Position numbers and translations under genes: made by a program. A stretch of DNA of 64,000 nucleotides from Leifsonia soli (GTDB taxonomy: Bacteria > Actinomycetota > Actinomycetes > Actinomycetales > Microbacteriaceae): positions 806,001 to 870,000 of the forward strand of contig NZ_JACCBJ010000001.1 in assembly GCF_013408745.1 (NCBI RefSeq), read 5' to 3'. Shown here one piece after another: positions 24,450 to 34,898 of this stretch (position 1 is the stretch's first letter; each line of letters begins with the position of its first letter). A model generated the notes under the pieces. It was not told where the DNA came from and did not search any database. It saw only the letters and a program-made list of their open reading frames with translations.

Positions 24450-25793
24450 TCAGAGCGTCTGGCCGGTCTTGCCCGCGCGGTTGACGATCGCGATCACCGG
24501 TCGGCGCCCGCGGAGGCCGAAGCGGAGGCGGAGGCTGGCCTGCCGGGCGATGAGCACGGCGATGACCGCGGCGGCCGCGGCGGGCACGAGTCCGGAGATC
24601 GCCATGGCGATGTGCGGGCCGACCTGCTCCACGATCCATCCCATCAGCGGGCCGCCGATGGCCTGCCCGCCGAGCAGCACGAGGATGTAGAGCGAGATGA
24701 CGCGTCCGCGGATCTGCACGTTGGACGACATCTGCACCAGTGAGTTGGCGGCCGTGATGAAGAGGAGGTTCCCGACTCCGACGGCGACCAGCAGGAGGCC
24801 GAAGGCGAGCTCGCCCGGAGCGAACCCGGCCAGTGCCTGCACGACGCCGAGGGCCGCAGCCGTGCCGACCACCATCGACAGCCGGACGCTGGTGCGGCGG
24901 GTCGACGCGAGCGCTCCCGCGAGGGCGCCCGCGGCGACGAGGGCGTTGAACATCCCGTACCCCTGAGCGCCGACGTGATAGACGTTGTTCGCGTACGCGG
25001 CGAGGAACACCGGCATGTTGAAGGCGAAGACGGCGATCACCGCGACCATGACGACCGTCCAGAAGATGACCGGCTTGCGGCGGACGTAGCGCATCCCCTC
25101 GGCCAGCTGCCCCTTGCCGCGCGGCGCCGCCGGGGACGCGTGCAGCTCCGACCGCTTCAGCGTCGCCACCGCGAACACCACAGCCAGGCAGGCCACGGCG
25201 TTGATCGCGAACGACCAGCCGCCGCCGACCGCGGTGATGAGGATGCCGCCGACGGCCGGGCCGATGAGCCCGCCGAGCTGGAAGATGGAGGAGTTGAGGC
25301 TGATCGCGTTGCGCAGGTACCGCGGTCCGACGAGTTCGTTCACGAACACCTGCCGTGCCGGGTTGTCCACGACGGTCACCAGCCCCAGGACGAACGAGAT
25401 CGCGTAGACGTGCCAGACCTGGACCTCGCCGCTGAGCGTGAGCACGGCGAGCAGGGCTGCGAGCGCGGCCGCGCACGACTGCGTGATGACGAGCAGCCGC
25501 TGCTTCGAGTAGCGATCGGTGATGACGCCGCCCCACAGACCGAACAGCAGCATCGGCGTGAACTGCATGAACACGGTCACGCCGACCGCTGCAACGCTCC
25601 CGGAGAGCTGGAGCACCAGCCAGTCCATCGCGATGCGCTGCATCCACACCGCCGTGTTGGCGACCAGGTTGCTCGCCGCGAACCGGCGGTAGTTGGGCAC
25701 CCGCAGGGAGGCGAAGGTCTCTCGCCATGGCGGCCGGGTGGTCAGGACCGGCATGGGTCCGGTGGGCGGGGCCGCTGCGGGGGAGTGCGCCAC
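24450..25793 (-). CDS. MFS transporter (EntS/MFS_3-like exporter)
   Basis: 447 aa from the GTG at 25793, preceded by GAGGT 9 bases away. About 12 hydrophobic segments; loop motif GGVITDRYSKQRLLV after helix 2, GPRYLRNAISLNSSIFQLGG after helix 4, and the second-half equivalent SNVQIRGRVISLYILVLLGG. This is the same exporter family as the gene at 20258-21523. Basic C-terminal tail (RLRFGLRGRRPVIAIVNRAG). Divergent from a LysR-type regulator, which is therefore its likely controller. Substrate unknown. Confidence 0.9.
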   Translation of the reverse strand: MAHSPAAAPPTGPMPVLTTRPPWRETFASLRVPNYRRFAASNLVANTAVWMQRIAMDWLVLQLSGSVAAVGVTVFMQFTPMLLFGLWGGVITDRYSKQRLLVITQSCAAALAALLAVLTLSGEVQVWHVYAISFVLGLVTVVDNPARQVFVNELVGPRYLRNAISLNSSIFQLGGLIGPAVGGILITAVGGGWSFAINAVACLAVVFAVATLKRSELHASPAAPRGKGQLAEGMRYVRRKPVIFWTVVMVAVIAVFAFNMPVFLAAYANNVYHVGAQGYGMFNALVAAGALAGALASTRRTSVRLSMVVGTAAALGVVQALAGFAPGELAFGLLLVAVGVGNLLFITAANSLVQMSSNVQIRGRVISLYILVLLGGQAIGGPLMGWIVEQVGPHIAMAISGLVPAAAAAVIAVLIARQASLRLRFGLRGRRPVIAIVNRAGKTGQTL

Positions 25794-25910
25794 GTGCGTG
25801 TTACCTCGATGTCGTCGCTGGTTCCGTATGAAGTCTCCCTTCGAGGTTACGCACTCCAGGCTATTCTTGGAGCCGATCACGGCTATAAGTCCCATTGGCT
25901 TTTCGAATGG

Positions 25911-26771
25911 ATGCGTATGTTCGACCCCGTCCTGCTCCAGACCTTCCTCGCCGTCGCCGACACGCGCAGCTTCACCAAGGCCGCCGGGCGGCTCGGCATC
26001 AGCCAGCCGACCGTGAGCCAGCACATCCGCAAGCTGGAGCAGGCGGCGAAGCGGCAGCTGATCGCCCGCGACACGCGTGAGGTGCGACTGACCGACAACG
26101 GGGATGCGATGGCCGGCTTCGCCCGCGCCATCCTGGCCGCGCATGCCGAGGCGGACAGCTACTTCAGCGGTTCGGCGATGCGCGGGCGGCTGCGGTTCGG
26201 CGCCGCCGACGATCTCGCGATCACGACCCTCCCGCGCATCCTGCGCCACTTCCGCCAGCAGAACCCGCAGATCAACCTGGAGCTGACGGTCGACCAGTCC
26301 GGTCCGCTGCACCGCAAGCTGAAGGCCGGGCAGCTCGACCTCATCTTCATCAAGCAGACGCCGGGGACGACCGAGGGTGCGGTGGTGGCCACCGACGAGC
26401 TGGTGTGGATGGGGCAGGAGAAGACCGTGCTCGACCCGGACGGGCCCGTCCCGCTCATCTCGTACCAGGGTCCGAGCCTCAGCCGTCAGGCCGCCATCGA
26501 CGCCCTGGAGGCCTCCGGACGCACCTGGCGGATCACCTGCAACACCCGTGAGGTGAACGGAGTGCTGGCGGCGGTGCGCGCCGGGATCGGTGTCGCCGTC
26601 TTCCCGCGATCCCTCATCCCGACCGATCTGATCAAGGTGACGAACCGCTTCGGGCTGCCGGAGCTGGGCCATGTCGACTTCACGCTGCTGTCGAACCCGT
26701 CGGCCGCCCGGGAGCCGGTGGATGCGCTGACCACCGCGATCCTGGCGCGCGCGGTCAGCCGCGTCGCCTGA
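25911..26771 (+). CDS. LysR-family transcriptional regulator
   Basis: 286 aa. N-terminal winged helix (residues 1-60): LLQTFLAVADTRSFTKAAGR then LGISQPTVSQHIRKLEQ, the LysR signature, followed by a periplasmic-binding-like effector domain (residues 90-286: RGRLRFGAADDLAITTLPRI; AVRAGIGVAVFPRSL). ATG at 25911 (MRMFDP) or 25917 (MFDP) both work; no RBS precedes either. The upstream gap is unusually A/T-rich for this genome (25850-25910) and should hold both divergent promoters. It likely regulates the MFS exporter. Confidence 0.92.
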   Translation: MRMFDPVLLQTFLAVADTRSFTKAAGRLGISQPTVSQHIRKLEQAAKRQLIARDTREVRLTDNGDAMAGFARAILAAHAEADSYFSGSAMRGRLRFGAADDLAITTLPRILRHFRQQNPQINLELTVDQSGPLHRKLKAGQLDLIFIKQTPGTTEGAVVATDELVWMGQEKTVLDPDGPVPLISYQGPSLSRQAAIDALEASGRTWRITCNTREVNGVLAAVRAGIGVAVFPRSLIPTDLIKVTNRFGLPELGHVDFTLLSNPSAAREPVDALTTAILARAVSRVA

Positions 26772-26777
26772 ACCGGC

Positions 26778-27995
26778 TCACCCCTCGATCGGCACCGCGT
26801 CCGGATCGGACGGCCGGATGCCGCCGTCCGCCGACGACCGCCGCAGGGTGAGGGCGATCAACGGGAAGAGCAGCACCGACAGCATCCCGGCTCCCACCAG
26901 GGCCGTCGCGGTGCCGACCGGGAGGTCGTGCTCGCGCACCCCGATCGCCGTCACCGCCACGATGATCGGGAGCCCCGTCGCACTGAACAGCGTGAGGGCG
27001 GCGCGGTCGCGGAACGTCGAACCGGGCGGGGCCGAGAACGAGGCGGGCACGCCGCGCAGGAGCAGCAACAGGACGAGGAAGATCGGCAGCAGGATGAGCG
27101 CGCGCGGGTCCCCGAGCAGCGCCTTCAGGTCGAACCCGATGCCGGTGTTGATGAAGAAGACCGGCACGAGCACGCCGAACGCGACCGCCTCCAGCTTGCT
27201 CTCGATGTGGTGCGCGTCCTCCGGCTTCGCCCCGGAGAGCAGGATGCGGCAGAGCACCCCCGCCGCGAACGCGCCGAGCAGCATGTCGAGCCCGAGCGCG
27301 ATGCTGAGCCCGACGAGGGCCGCGATGACGCACACCACGAAGCGGACGGCGAACTGGCCGCTGGTGTGCAGCGTCGCCCGCACCAGGCGGTGGAAGCGCT
27401 CGTGGCCGCCGCGGGAGGCGACCCAGATCGCCGCACCGGCGATCACCGCGAAGCCGATGAGCACCAGGGCGGCGGCGAGCGGCTTGCGGCCGCTGAGGAA
27501 CAGCGAGATCGCGAGCAGCGGGCCGAACTCGCCGACGGCGCCGATCGCGGTCACGACCCGGCCGAACGGCGTGTGCATCTCGCCGGCGTCGCGCAGCACC
27601 GGCATCAGCGTCCCGAGGGCGGTCGAGGTCAGCGCGATGCCGATGTAGACGCCGGGGACGATCGAGCCGGCGATGAGGGTGGCGAGCACGATCGCGACCA
27701 CGAGCGAGAACAGCCAGCCGAGGGAGGCGCGGCGGATCGGCCGGCCCGCGATCGCAGGGAAGTCGATCTCGTTGCCCGCCATGAAGAACAGGAAGGCGAG
27801 GCCGAAGTTGGCGATCGCATCCAGCCCGCCCGTCTCCGGCACCCAGCCGAGGACGCTCGGGCCGATGATCAGGCCGAGGACGATCTCGAAGACGACCAGG
27901 GGGATCTTCACGAACCGGCCGACGGCGGTGGTGAGGAGCGCGGCGAGGACGCCGAGGAGGGGGACGAGCACGACGCTCGAAACGGCGGGTTCCAT
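26778..27995 (-). CDS. Cation:proton antiporter (CPA2/Kef type)
   Basis: 405 aa, about 11-12 hydrophobic segments beginning VVLVPLLGVLAALLTTAVGR. The CPA2 family motifs IVLGLIIGPSVLGW, ANFGLAFLFFMAGNEIDF and an inverted repeat later (VFFINTGIGFDLKALL) are present. Exchanges Na+ or K+ for H+ across the cytoplasmic membrane. No TrkA-N regulatory domain is attached. It converges with the LysR gene, stops 6 bases apart. Confidence 0.92.
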   Translation of the reverse strand: MEPAVSSVVLVPLLGVLAALLTTAVGRFVKIPLVVFEIVLGLIIGPSVLGWVPETGGLDAIANFGLAFLFFMAGNEIDFPAIAGRPIRRASLGWLFSLVVAIVLATLIAGSIVPGVYIGIALTSTALGTLMPVLRDAGEMHTPFGRVVTAIGAVGEFGPLLAISLFLSGRKPLAAALVLIGFAVIAGAAIWVASRGGHERFHRLVRATLHTSGQFAVRFVVCVIAALVGLSIALGLDMLLGAFAAGVLCRILLSGAKPEDAHHIESKLEAVAFGVLVPVFFINTGIGFDLKALLGDPRALILLPIFLVLLLLLRGVPASFSAPPGSTFRDRAALTLFSATGLPIIVAVTAIGVREHDLPVGTATALVGAGMLSVLLFPLIALTLRRSSADGGIRPSDPDAVPIEG

Positions 27996-28081
27996 GCGCG
28001 CATGCTAGCGACCGCCGCATCGTTCGCGGCAGACCGTGCGCGGGGGAGCGGCGCGTTCACACGGGCGAAATCCGGCGGGGA

Positions 28082-28093
28082 TAATCTGGCGTC
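28082..28093 (+). promoter_or_regulatory. Leaderless-type promoter box of nadE
   Basis: TAATCT at 28082-28087 (within GATAATCT), 6 bases, then the ATG at 28094. No RBS. Confidence 0.5.
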
Positions 28094-28933
28094 ATGCGCG
28101 AACTTCAGGCACAGATCATCGAAGAGCTGCACGTCCGTCCGGAGATCGACCCGGCCGCCGAGATCGAGCGGCGCGTCGGCTTCCTGGTGGACTACCTCCG
28201 GTCGACGGGGGCGGCCGGTTTCGTCCTCGGCGTCAGCGGCGGCCAGGACTCCAGCCTCGCCGGGCGTCTCGCCCAGCTGGCGGTCGAGCGGCTCGCCGCG
28301 GAGGGCACCGACGCCGACTTCATCGCGGTGCGGCTCCCGTACGCGGTCCAGCGGGACGAAGAGGATGCGCAGCTGGCGCTGTCGTTCATCCAGCCGAAGA
28401 ACTCGGTGGTCTTCAACATCCAGCGGGGCACGGACGGGGTGGAGGACGAGTACGCGGACGCGCTCGGCGAGCCCATGAGCGACTTCGTGAAGGGCAATGT
28501 GAAGGCGCGCATCCGCATGGTCGCGCAGTACGCCATCGCAGGCCAGCGCACGCTGCTCGTCATCGGCACCGACCACGCAGCGGAGGCCGTGACCGGCTTC
28601 TTCACCAAGTACGGCGACGGCGGGACGGACATCCTCCCGCTCAGCGGCCTCACCAAGCGGCAGGGCAAGCAGCTGCTCGCGCACCTCGGCGCACCCGCCC
28701 GGCTCTACGAGAAGGCGCCGACGGCCGACCTGCTCGACCTGAACCCCGGGCAGACCGACGAGGACAACCTGGGTCTGACGTACGCGGACATCGACGACTT
28801 CCTCGAGGGGAAGGACGTGGCGGACGAGGTCGCGGAGGCGCTGGAGGCGCGGTACCGCGCCACCGAGCACAAGCGTCAGCCGCCGGCGAGCATGTTCGAC
28901 TCGTGGTGGGGCGAGGGAAGCTACAGCCGCTGA
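28094..28933 (+). CDS. nadE: Ammonia-dependent NAD+ synthetase
   Basis: 279 aa, the size of the short, single-domain NadE that uses ammonia rather than glutamine. It adenylates and amidates nicotinate adenine dinucleotide to NAD+. PP-loop SGGQDSS at 48-54; [16 protein letters not shown] helix ([14 protein letters not shown]) and [20 protein letters not shown] are the deamido-NAD and ATP-binding segments; [18 protein letters not shown] is the P2-type loop. Ends at a strong hairpin. Confidence 0.96.
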   Translation: MRELQAQIIEELHVRPEIDPAAEIERRVGFLVDYLRSTGAAGFVLGVSGGQDSSLAGRLAQLAVERLAAEGTDADFIAVRLPYAVQRDEEDAQLALSFIQPKNSVVFNIQRGTDGVEDEYADALGEPMSDFVKGNVKARIRMVAQYAIAGQRTLLVIGTDHAAEAVTGFFTKYGDGGTDILPLSGLTKRQGKQLLAHLGAPARLYEKAPTADLLDLNPGQTDEDNLGLTYADIDDFLEGKDVADEVAEALEARYRATEHKRQPPASMFDSWWGEGSYSR

Positions 28934-28950
28934 TCCTCAGCGGGGACGAC

Positions 28951-28981
28951 GAAGGGCGCCGGCGTGATGCCGGCGCCCTTC
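28951..28981. terminator. Strong hairpin between nadE and the convergent gene
   Basis: Perfect 13-base stem GAAGGGCGCCGGC / GCCGGCGCCCTTC with loop GTGAT. It lies between convergent genes and can serve both; no T-tract on the plus side. Confidence 0.75.
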
Positions 28982-29018
28982 GTGTCGGGTGGAGTGCCTG
29001 CCGCCGGAGCGGCGGACG

Positions 29019-29729
29019 TCAGACGGGCTGCCCCAGGCGGGACGTGGGGGACGTGTCCTGCGGCCCGGCGCCGGCGGCCGCGGCCTGGACGAACGGGTTC
29101 GTCTCTGCCGTGTCGTCCCGCGTCGTTGCCGCCGAGGCGGGTGCGGCCGGTGCCGCGGGAGCCGCGTACTGCTCGTGGTGCTGCTGGGCGACCCACGCGT
29201 CCTGCTGGGCGATCAGCGAGCGCTCGGTGTCGGTGTTCTCGAAGCGCCACCGCTCGAGGTCGCTCTGGAAGATGCGCCGAGCGCGACGCGGGTTGTTCTG
29301 CCATTCGAGCAGGCGGTCGCGGAACTCCGCGATCGCCGGGTCGAGCTGGTAGCCGAAGGTGGCAGAGGCCCGCTTCATCTCGGCGAGCTGGTGGCCCGCC
29401 CACGTGGCGGCCAGACCGGCCGTCTTGATGGGGAGCAGCCGGACCATGATGTCCGCCTGACCGACGGCGCGGTCCGACAGCACCTGCTCCGCCGGGGTGA
29501 GTGAGTTCCAGACGGAGGCCTCGGTCGCGGCGTCGACGAGCGCGGCGATCGCGGACGCCTTCTGCTGACGGTCGGTGCGGGAGAGGAGTCCCTTGAGGGC
29601 GCCCCGGGCGATCCACGCGGAGATCAGGCCGGAGACGATCACGGCGACCGCGAGGACCGCCGCGTAGAAGACCGCCGGGCGCGCGGCCGGCGACGTGAGC
29701 CAATCGACGAAGTCATTCCACCAGTGCAT
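29019..29729 (-). CDS. Membrane-anchored hypothetical protein, 236 aa
   Basis: Not recognised. One N-terminal membrane helix (AVFYAAVLAVAVIVSGLISAW, about residues 18-38) followed by a cytoplasmic helical domain (LLSRTDRQQKASAIAALVDA; RDRLLEWQNNPRRARRIFQS) and a disordered Ala/Pro/Thr tail from about residue 185. The start ATG at 29729 is the only one that keeps the membrane helix near the N-terminus. Divergent from msrA. It resembles conserved single-pass proteins of Microbacteriaceae without known function. Confidence 0.75.
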   Translation of the reverse strand: MHWWNDFVDWLTSPAARPAVFYAAVLAVAVIVSGLISAWIARGALKGLLSRTDRQQKASAIAALVDAATEASVWNSLTPAEQVLSDRAVGQADIMVRLLPIKTAGLAATWAGHQLAEMKRASATFGYQLDPAIAEFRDRLLEWQNNPRRARRIFQSDLERWRFENTDTERSLIAQQDAWVAQQHHEQYAAPAAPAAPASAATTRDDTAETNPFVQAAAAGAGPQDTSPTSRLGQPV

Positions 29730-29849
29730 GCCGTGATGGTAGCCGGGGTTCCGTGCGCGGCCGGGGACCCTCCGCGTCGTGTCGTCAAACGGGCGCACGG
29801 CTCGGTCTGCGAGCGGCAGAATGGAGCCAGAGGATCGAAAGGGGACCCC

Positions 29850-30374
29850 ATGCAGACCTTCGTGCTGGCAGGCGGATGCTTCTGGTGCCTGGATGCCGTG
29901 TACCGCGTGCTCCGCGGCGTTCAGGATGTCGTGTCCGGGTACACCGGCGGGACGGCCGTCGACCCGACCTACGAGGAGGTCTGCACCGGCCGCACCGGTC
30001 ATGCCGAGGCGGTCGCGGTGACGTTCGACCCCGAGGTCATCCCGCCCGGCGTCATCCTCGACGTGTTCTTCACGCTGCACGACCCGCGCCAGCTGAACCG
30101 CCAGGGCAACGACATCGGCACCCAGTACCGGTCGGCGATGTTCTACGACAGCGAGCATCAGCGCGAGCTGTTCGAGGGCGCGCGCGACCGCGCGGCGGAG
30201 TACTGGGACGGCGGCATCGTGACCACCATCGAGCCGCTCGGGCCGTTCTACCGAGCCGAGGAGTACCACCAGGACTTCTTCGCCAAGAACCCGGGGCAGG
30301 GCTACTGCCTCGCTGTCGCCCTCCCGAAGGTGAACAAGATCCGGGCCTCGTACTCGGACTACGTGGCGGCCTGA
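29850..30374 (+). CDS. msrA: Peptide-methionine (S)-S-oxide reductase MsrA
   Basis: 174 aa. Repairs S-methionine sulfoxide in proteins. Catalytic GCFWC at 9-13 with nucleophile Cys10; YTGGTAVDPTYEEVCTGRTGHAEA and GTQYRS segments are canonical. A resolving Cys is likely in the tail (GYCLAV). Start ATG has GAAAGGGG 6-13 bases upstream. No MsrB is fused or adjacent. Confidence 0.96.
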   Translation: MQTFVLAGGCFWCLDAVYRVLRGVQDVVSGYTGGTAVDPTYEEVCTGRTGHAEAVAVTFDPEVIPPGVILDVFFTLHDPRQLNRQGNDIGTQYRSAMFYDSEHQRELFEGARDRAAEYWDGGIVTTIEPLGPFYRAEEYHQDFFAKNPGQGYCLAVALPKVNKIRASYSDYVAA

Positions 30375-30403
30375 ATCCGTCCACCTCTTCGCGGGTGCGC
30401 CGG

Positions 30404-30412
30404 TTCTCCACA
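30404..30412 (+). promoter_or_regulatory. DnaA-box-like nonamer
   Basis: TTCTCCACA differs by one base from the DnaA box consensus TTATCCACA. It stands alone, 90 bases before the ssb-like gene. Confidence 0.25.
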
Positions 30413-30501
30413 GATGTGATTGTCGGCGGTCGGCGACCCCGCCCGAACGGCGAGGCTGGGACTGTGCCCGCCGCCGGGGCGGGCGCAGAGAAGAGGAGAC
30501 C

Positions 30502-30966
30502 ATGTCCGACACCGTCGCCGTCCGCGGCTTCGTCGCCACCGAGCCCCGTCACATCGTCACCGAAGGCGGCCTGCCGATCACGAGCTTCCGGCTCGTCACC
30601 ACGCATCGCCGGTACAACCGCCAGGCGTCGTCGTGGGAGGACGGCGAGAGCAACTGGTACACCGTGAGCGCGTTCCGGCGTCTCGCGCTCGGCGCAGCAG
30701 CCTCCGTCGCCAAGGGCGACCCCGTGCTGGTCGCCGGCCGGCTGTGCCTGCGCGAATGGACGGGCGAGAAGCAGGGCATGACCGTCGAGATCGAGGCGGA
30801 GTCGATCGGACACGACCTCACCTGGGGCCGATCCCGGTTCACCCGGGCGGCCGGAGCCGATCCCGCCTCGGATGCCGCAGCGGATGCCGCAGCGTCGGAG
30901 CGGGCGGATCCTTCGCCCCCGCGTCCCGAGGGCCCTCCCGAGGGAATCCCAGCGGCGGCACCCTAA
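30502..30966 (+). CDS. Single-stranded DNA-binding protein, SsbB-like
   Basis: 154 aa. OB-fold of SSB type over residues 1-110 (VAVRGFVATEPRHIVTEGGL; SFRLVTTHRRYNR; NWYTVSAFRRLALGAAASVAKGDPVLVAGRL). The tail is proline/alanine-rich and ends IPAAAP; it lacks the acidic DDDIPF tip of the replicative SSB, so this is a paralogue, perhaps for competence or repair. RBS GAGGAG 5 bases before the ATG. The lipoprotein gene follows after one base. Confidence 0.85.
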   Translation: MSDTVAVRGFVATEPRHIVTEGGLPITSFRLVTTHRRYNRQASSWEDGESNWYTVSAFRRLALGAAASVAKGDPVLVAGRLCLREWTGEKQGMTVEIEAESIGHDLTWGRSRFTRAAGADPASDAAADAAASERADPSPPRPEGPPEGIPAAAP

Positions 30967-30967
30967 G

Positions 30968-31474
30968 ATGCCGGATATGCCGTCTTCCGTGATCCGCCGG
31001 GCCGGTGCGTCCGCTCTCGGCCTGGTGGCCGGACTGACCATCGCCCTCGCCCTGGCCGGGTGCACCGGGTCCACGCCGCAGGCCACCGCATCCCACACCG
31101 CGACGCCGGCTGCTACGAGCACGGCGACGCCGACTACGGCGGCGGGGCTCGTGCCCGGCGGAACGGCGCAGGAGAACCTGGCGTACTTCAATACGGTCAA
31201 CCAGGCGACGCTCGCCGCGAACCCGAATGCACAGGGCCGCGACTTCATCGACGCGCTCGTCGCGGCCGGCTTCACCAAGGCCGACATGCAGGTGACCGTC
31301 GACACCACGACCATCGGCCTGAAGGCGAACTCGATCCAGTTCTCGGTGCGGATGGGCGACAGCTGCCTGATCGGCCAGAACGGCGCCGACGCCGGCGGCT
31401 ACTCCAGCATGGTGACGCCCGTGCTGTCCACCGGGAGCTGCCTCATCGGGCAGACCCGTCCGATCGACTGGTAG
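30968..31474 (+). CDS. Small secreted lipoprotein (DUF6993-like)
   Basis: 168 aa. Lipoprotein signal: basic start, hydrophobic core ALGLVAGLTIALALAGC with lipobox ALAGC (Cys about residue 32). A Thr/Ala/Pro linker follows, then a compact domain (QENLAYFNTVNQATLAANPN ... SCLIGQNGADAGG; TGSCLIGQTRPIDW) with two SCLIGQ motifs whose cysteines could pair. I associate this C-terminal pattern with DUF6993, unverified. Located outside the membrane. It starts one base after the SSB stop. Function unknown. Confidence 0.78.
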   Translation: MPDMPSSVIRRAGASALGLVAGLTIALALAGCTGSTPQATASHTATPAATSTATPTTAAGLVPGGTAQENLAYFNTVNQATLAANPNAQGRDFIDALVAAGFTKADMQVTVDTTTIGLKANSIQFSVRMGDSCLIGQNGADAGGYSSMVTPVLSTGSCLIGQTRPIDW

Positions 31475-31557
31475 GGCCGGAGCCGCCCGCGAGGCGGCGC
31501 AACGCCGGTATCCTCGAATACGGCAGTCAGCCGACGACAGGGAGTTGAAGAAGAAGA

Positions 31558-33240
<1,683 letters not shown>

Positions 33241-33251
33241 GCGGCCCGGCC

Positions 33252-33770
33252 ATGCGACTGCACGTCCCGATCAAGCTCCGCTGGAGCGACCTCGACGCGT
33301 ACGGCCACGTCAACAACGCCGAGATGCTGCGCCTCCTGGAGGAGGCGCGCATCGAGGCGTTCTGGGCGACCGACGACACCGCGACCGACGACGGGACGCC
33401 TGTCGACGGAACGGTCGGAAGCGGGCAGGCGGTCGGCGGGTCGACGGCGGTGCTCGACGGCCGCCCGGGAGCGGACACGCTCACGCTGATCGCACGGCAG
33501 GAGATCGAGTACCTCGCGCCCATCCCGTATCTGCGCCAGCCGCTCGACGTACAGCTGTGGCTCGGGCGGCTCGGGGGCGCGAGCCTCGAGGTCTGCTACG
33601 AGGTGTGGTCGCCGGAGGGCACGGAGCCGAAGACGCTGTTCACGCGTGCCGCCACGACGATCGTCCTGGTCGACGCGACCAGCCAGCGTCCCCGGCGGAT
33701 CAACGAGCGCGAGCGGGACGCCTGGACCCCGTACCTCGACGAGCCGGTGGCGTTCGCCAAGCGGACGTAG
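33252..33770 (+). CDS. Acyl-CoA thioesterase (4HBT hotdog)
   Basis: 172 aa, 11 bases after ettA. The 4-hydroxybenzoyl-CoA thioesterase motif is at the N-terminus: LRWSDLDAYGHVNNAEMLRL with active-site Asp15. The later strands (IARQEIEYLAPIPYLRQPLD) complete a hotdog fold. A variable Gly/Thr-rich loop (residues 47-72) separates the two halves. Follows ettA closely in many Actinobacteria, so the pairing is probably operonic rather than functional. Confidence 0.9.
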   Translation: MRLHVPIKLRWSDLDAYGHVNNAEMLRLLEEARIEAFWATDDTATDDGTPVDGTVGSGQAVGGSTAVLDGRPGADTLTLIARQEIEYLAPIPYLRQPLDVQLWLGRLGGASLEVCYEVWSPEGTEPKTLFTRAATTIVLVDATSQRPRRINERERDAWTPYLDEPVAFAKRT

Positions 33771-33803
33771 CCGCGACCGGCCGCGCGGCGTCCCGCTCCG
33801 CGC

Positions 33804-34319
33804 TCACGGCGTCGGCGTGGGACTGCTCTGGATCGGGTCCGGGCTGAACGAGTTCTGCCAGATCGCCCGGGACCCCGCTTCGCCGATCAGGACGACCTCG
33901 ACGGTGGTCCCGACGGCCAGCACGAGCGCGAGCACCGTGAGCACGACGATCGCGATCCGCCGCACCACAGCGCTGGGCCGGCGCGGCGAGTCCGGCCGAT
34001 CGAAGAAGAAGAACCAGGCCCACTGCACGACCGTGAAGACGAACAGGGCGATCACCCACGGCAGCAGCATGCGGCCGAGAGCGGCGTGCTCCTGGATCAG
34101 CGGCGTGGCGGGCACGCGGGCCATCAGCCACTCGCCGGCGGACATGACCACAGGGACCAGGATCAGATCCGCGAGCGCCAGCAGCGGCACCACGATGCCC
34201 AGCCGCCTGCGGGCGGCGGGCCAGATCGGAACCAGCACCGCGGCGATCGCCGTCAGCGGCACCAACACGACGACGAAATGGACGAGCAGGACGTGCAGCG
34301 GCAGCCCGTTGACCTCCAT
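33804..34319 (-). CDS. DUF2231-like membrane protein
   Basis: 171 aa with four hydrophobic segments (LLVHFVVVLVPLTAIAAVLV; LALADLILVPVVMSAGEWLM; ALFVFTVVQWAWFFFF; IAIVVLTVLALVLAVGTTVE). The N-terminal PLHVLLVHF histidines fit the DUF2231 pattern, a family often next to redox proteins. It follows the Rieske lipoprotein gene after 7 bases, which suggests a membrane redox partner. Tail is disordered (SPDPIQSSPTPTP). Confidence 0.8.
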   Translation of the reverse strand: MEVNGLPLHVLLVHFVVVLVPLTAIAAVLVPIWPAARRRLGIVVPLLALADLILVPVVMSAGEWLMARVPATPLIQEHAALGRMLLPWVIALFVFTVVQWAWFFFFDRPDSPRRPSAVVRRIAIVVLTVLALVLAVGTTVEVVLIGEAGSRAIWQNSFSPDPIQSSPTPTP

Positions 34320-34326
34320 GGCGCGC

Positions 34327-34776
34327 CTACGCGGAGACGGTGACGGAGTCGCCCGACACGGTCGCCTTCAGCTTCGGCAGCGGGTCGCGCGCCGGGCCGT
34401 TGAGCACATCGCCCGTCGTCGCATCGAACTTCGAGCCGTGGCAGGGGCAGTCGAACTCCTTGCCCTGCGGAGCGACCGTGCAGCCCTGGTGCGTGCAGAC
34501 GGCGCTGAACGCCACCACCTGACCGGCGCTCGGCTGCGAGACGACGATGGGCTTGCCTGCGAGCGTCGCCGACACAGCCCCGCCGACGGGGATGGACGCG
34601 AGCGAGACCTCGGCCGTGCCCCCGCCCCCCGAGGACGAACCGCCGGAGTCCCCGGTGCCCGCCCCGTTCGCACTCTGGCCGCCTCCCGGCGTGCAGGCGG
34701 CGAGCAGGACCGCTCCGGCGGAGGCCCCGCCGATCGTGACGAGGGTGCGGCGGGTGAGCGGTGCGTGGTCGTTCAT
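34327..34776 (-). CDS. Rieske [2Fe-2S] lipoprotein, Tat-exported
   Basis: 149 aa. Tat signal (RRTLVTIGG at 9-17) ending in a lipobox LLAAC, so Cys28 would be lipidated outside the membrane. A Gly/Ser linker follows, then the Rieske domain: cluster ligands Cys94 and His96 (CTHQGC) and Cys110 and His113 (CPCHGSKF), with Cys99-Cys112 forming the disulfide of high-potential Rieske proteins. A small electron-transfer protein, not the bc1 subunit. Operon with the DUF2231 gene; divergent from an ECF sigma gene. Confidence 0.93.
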   Translation of the reverse strand: MNDHAPLTRRTLVTIGGASAGAVLLAACTPGGGQSANGAGTGDSGGSSSGGGGTAEVSLASIPVGGAVSATLAGKPIVVSQPSAGQVVAFSAVCTHQGCTVAPQGKEFDCPCHGSKFDATTGDVLNGPARDPLPKLKATVSGDSVTVSA

Positions 34777-34837
34777 GCGGATTCCTCCCGTTCGGCGGAT
34801 GCGTCTTCTACGGTTATCACGAGACGGTCGCGCGGTC

Positions 34838-34860
34838 GGTTCAACCGTTCCGCATGAACC
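34838..34860. promoter_or_regulatory. Inverted repeat between Rieske and sigma genes
   Basis: GGTTCA (34838-34843) and TGAACC (34855-34860), 11 bases apart, in the gap between the divergent units. Such GAAC-type elements are common in -35 regions of ECF sigma factors; here one arm faces each way, so the sigma factor could drive both its own gene and the Rieske operon. Confidence 0.4.
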
Positions 34861-34898
34861 TTTCCGTCGGCTGCATCGTGTACGAGATGGAGGTGAAC

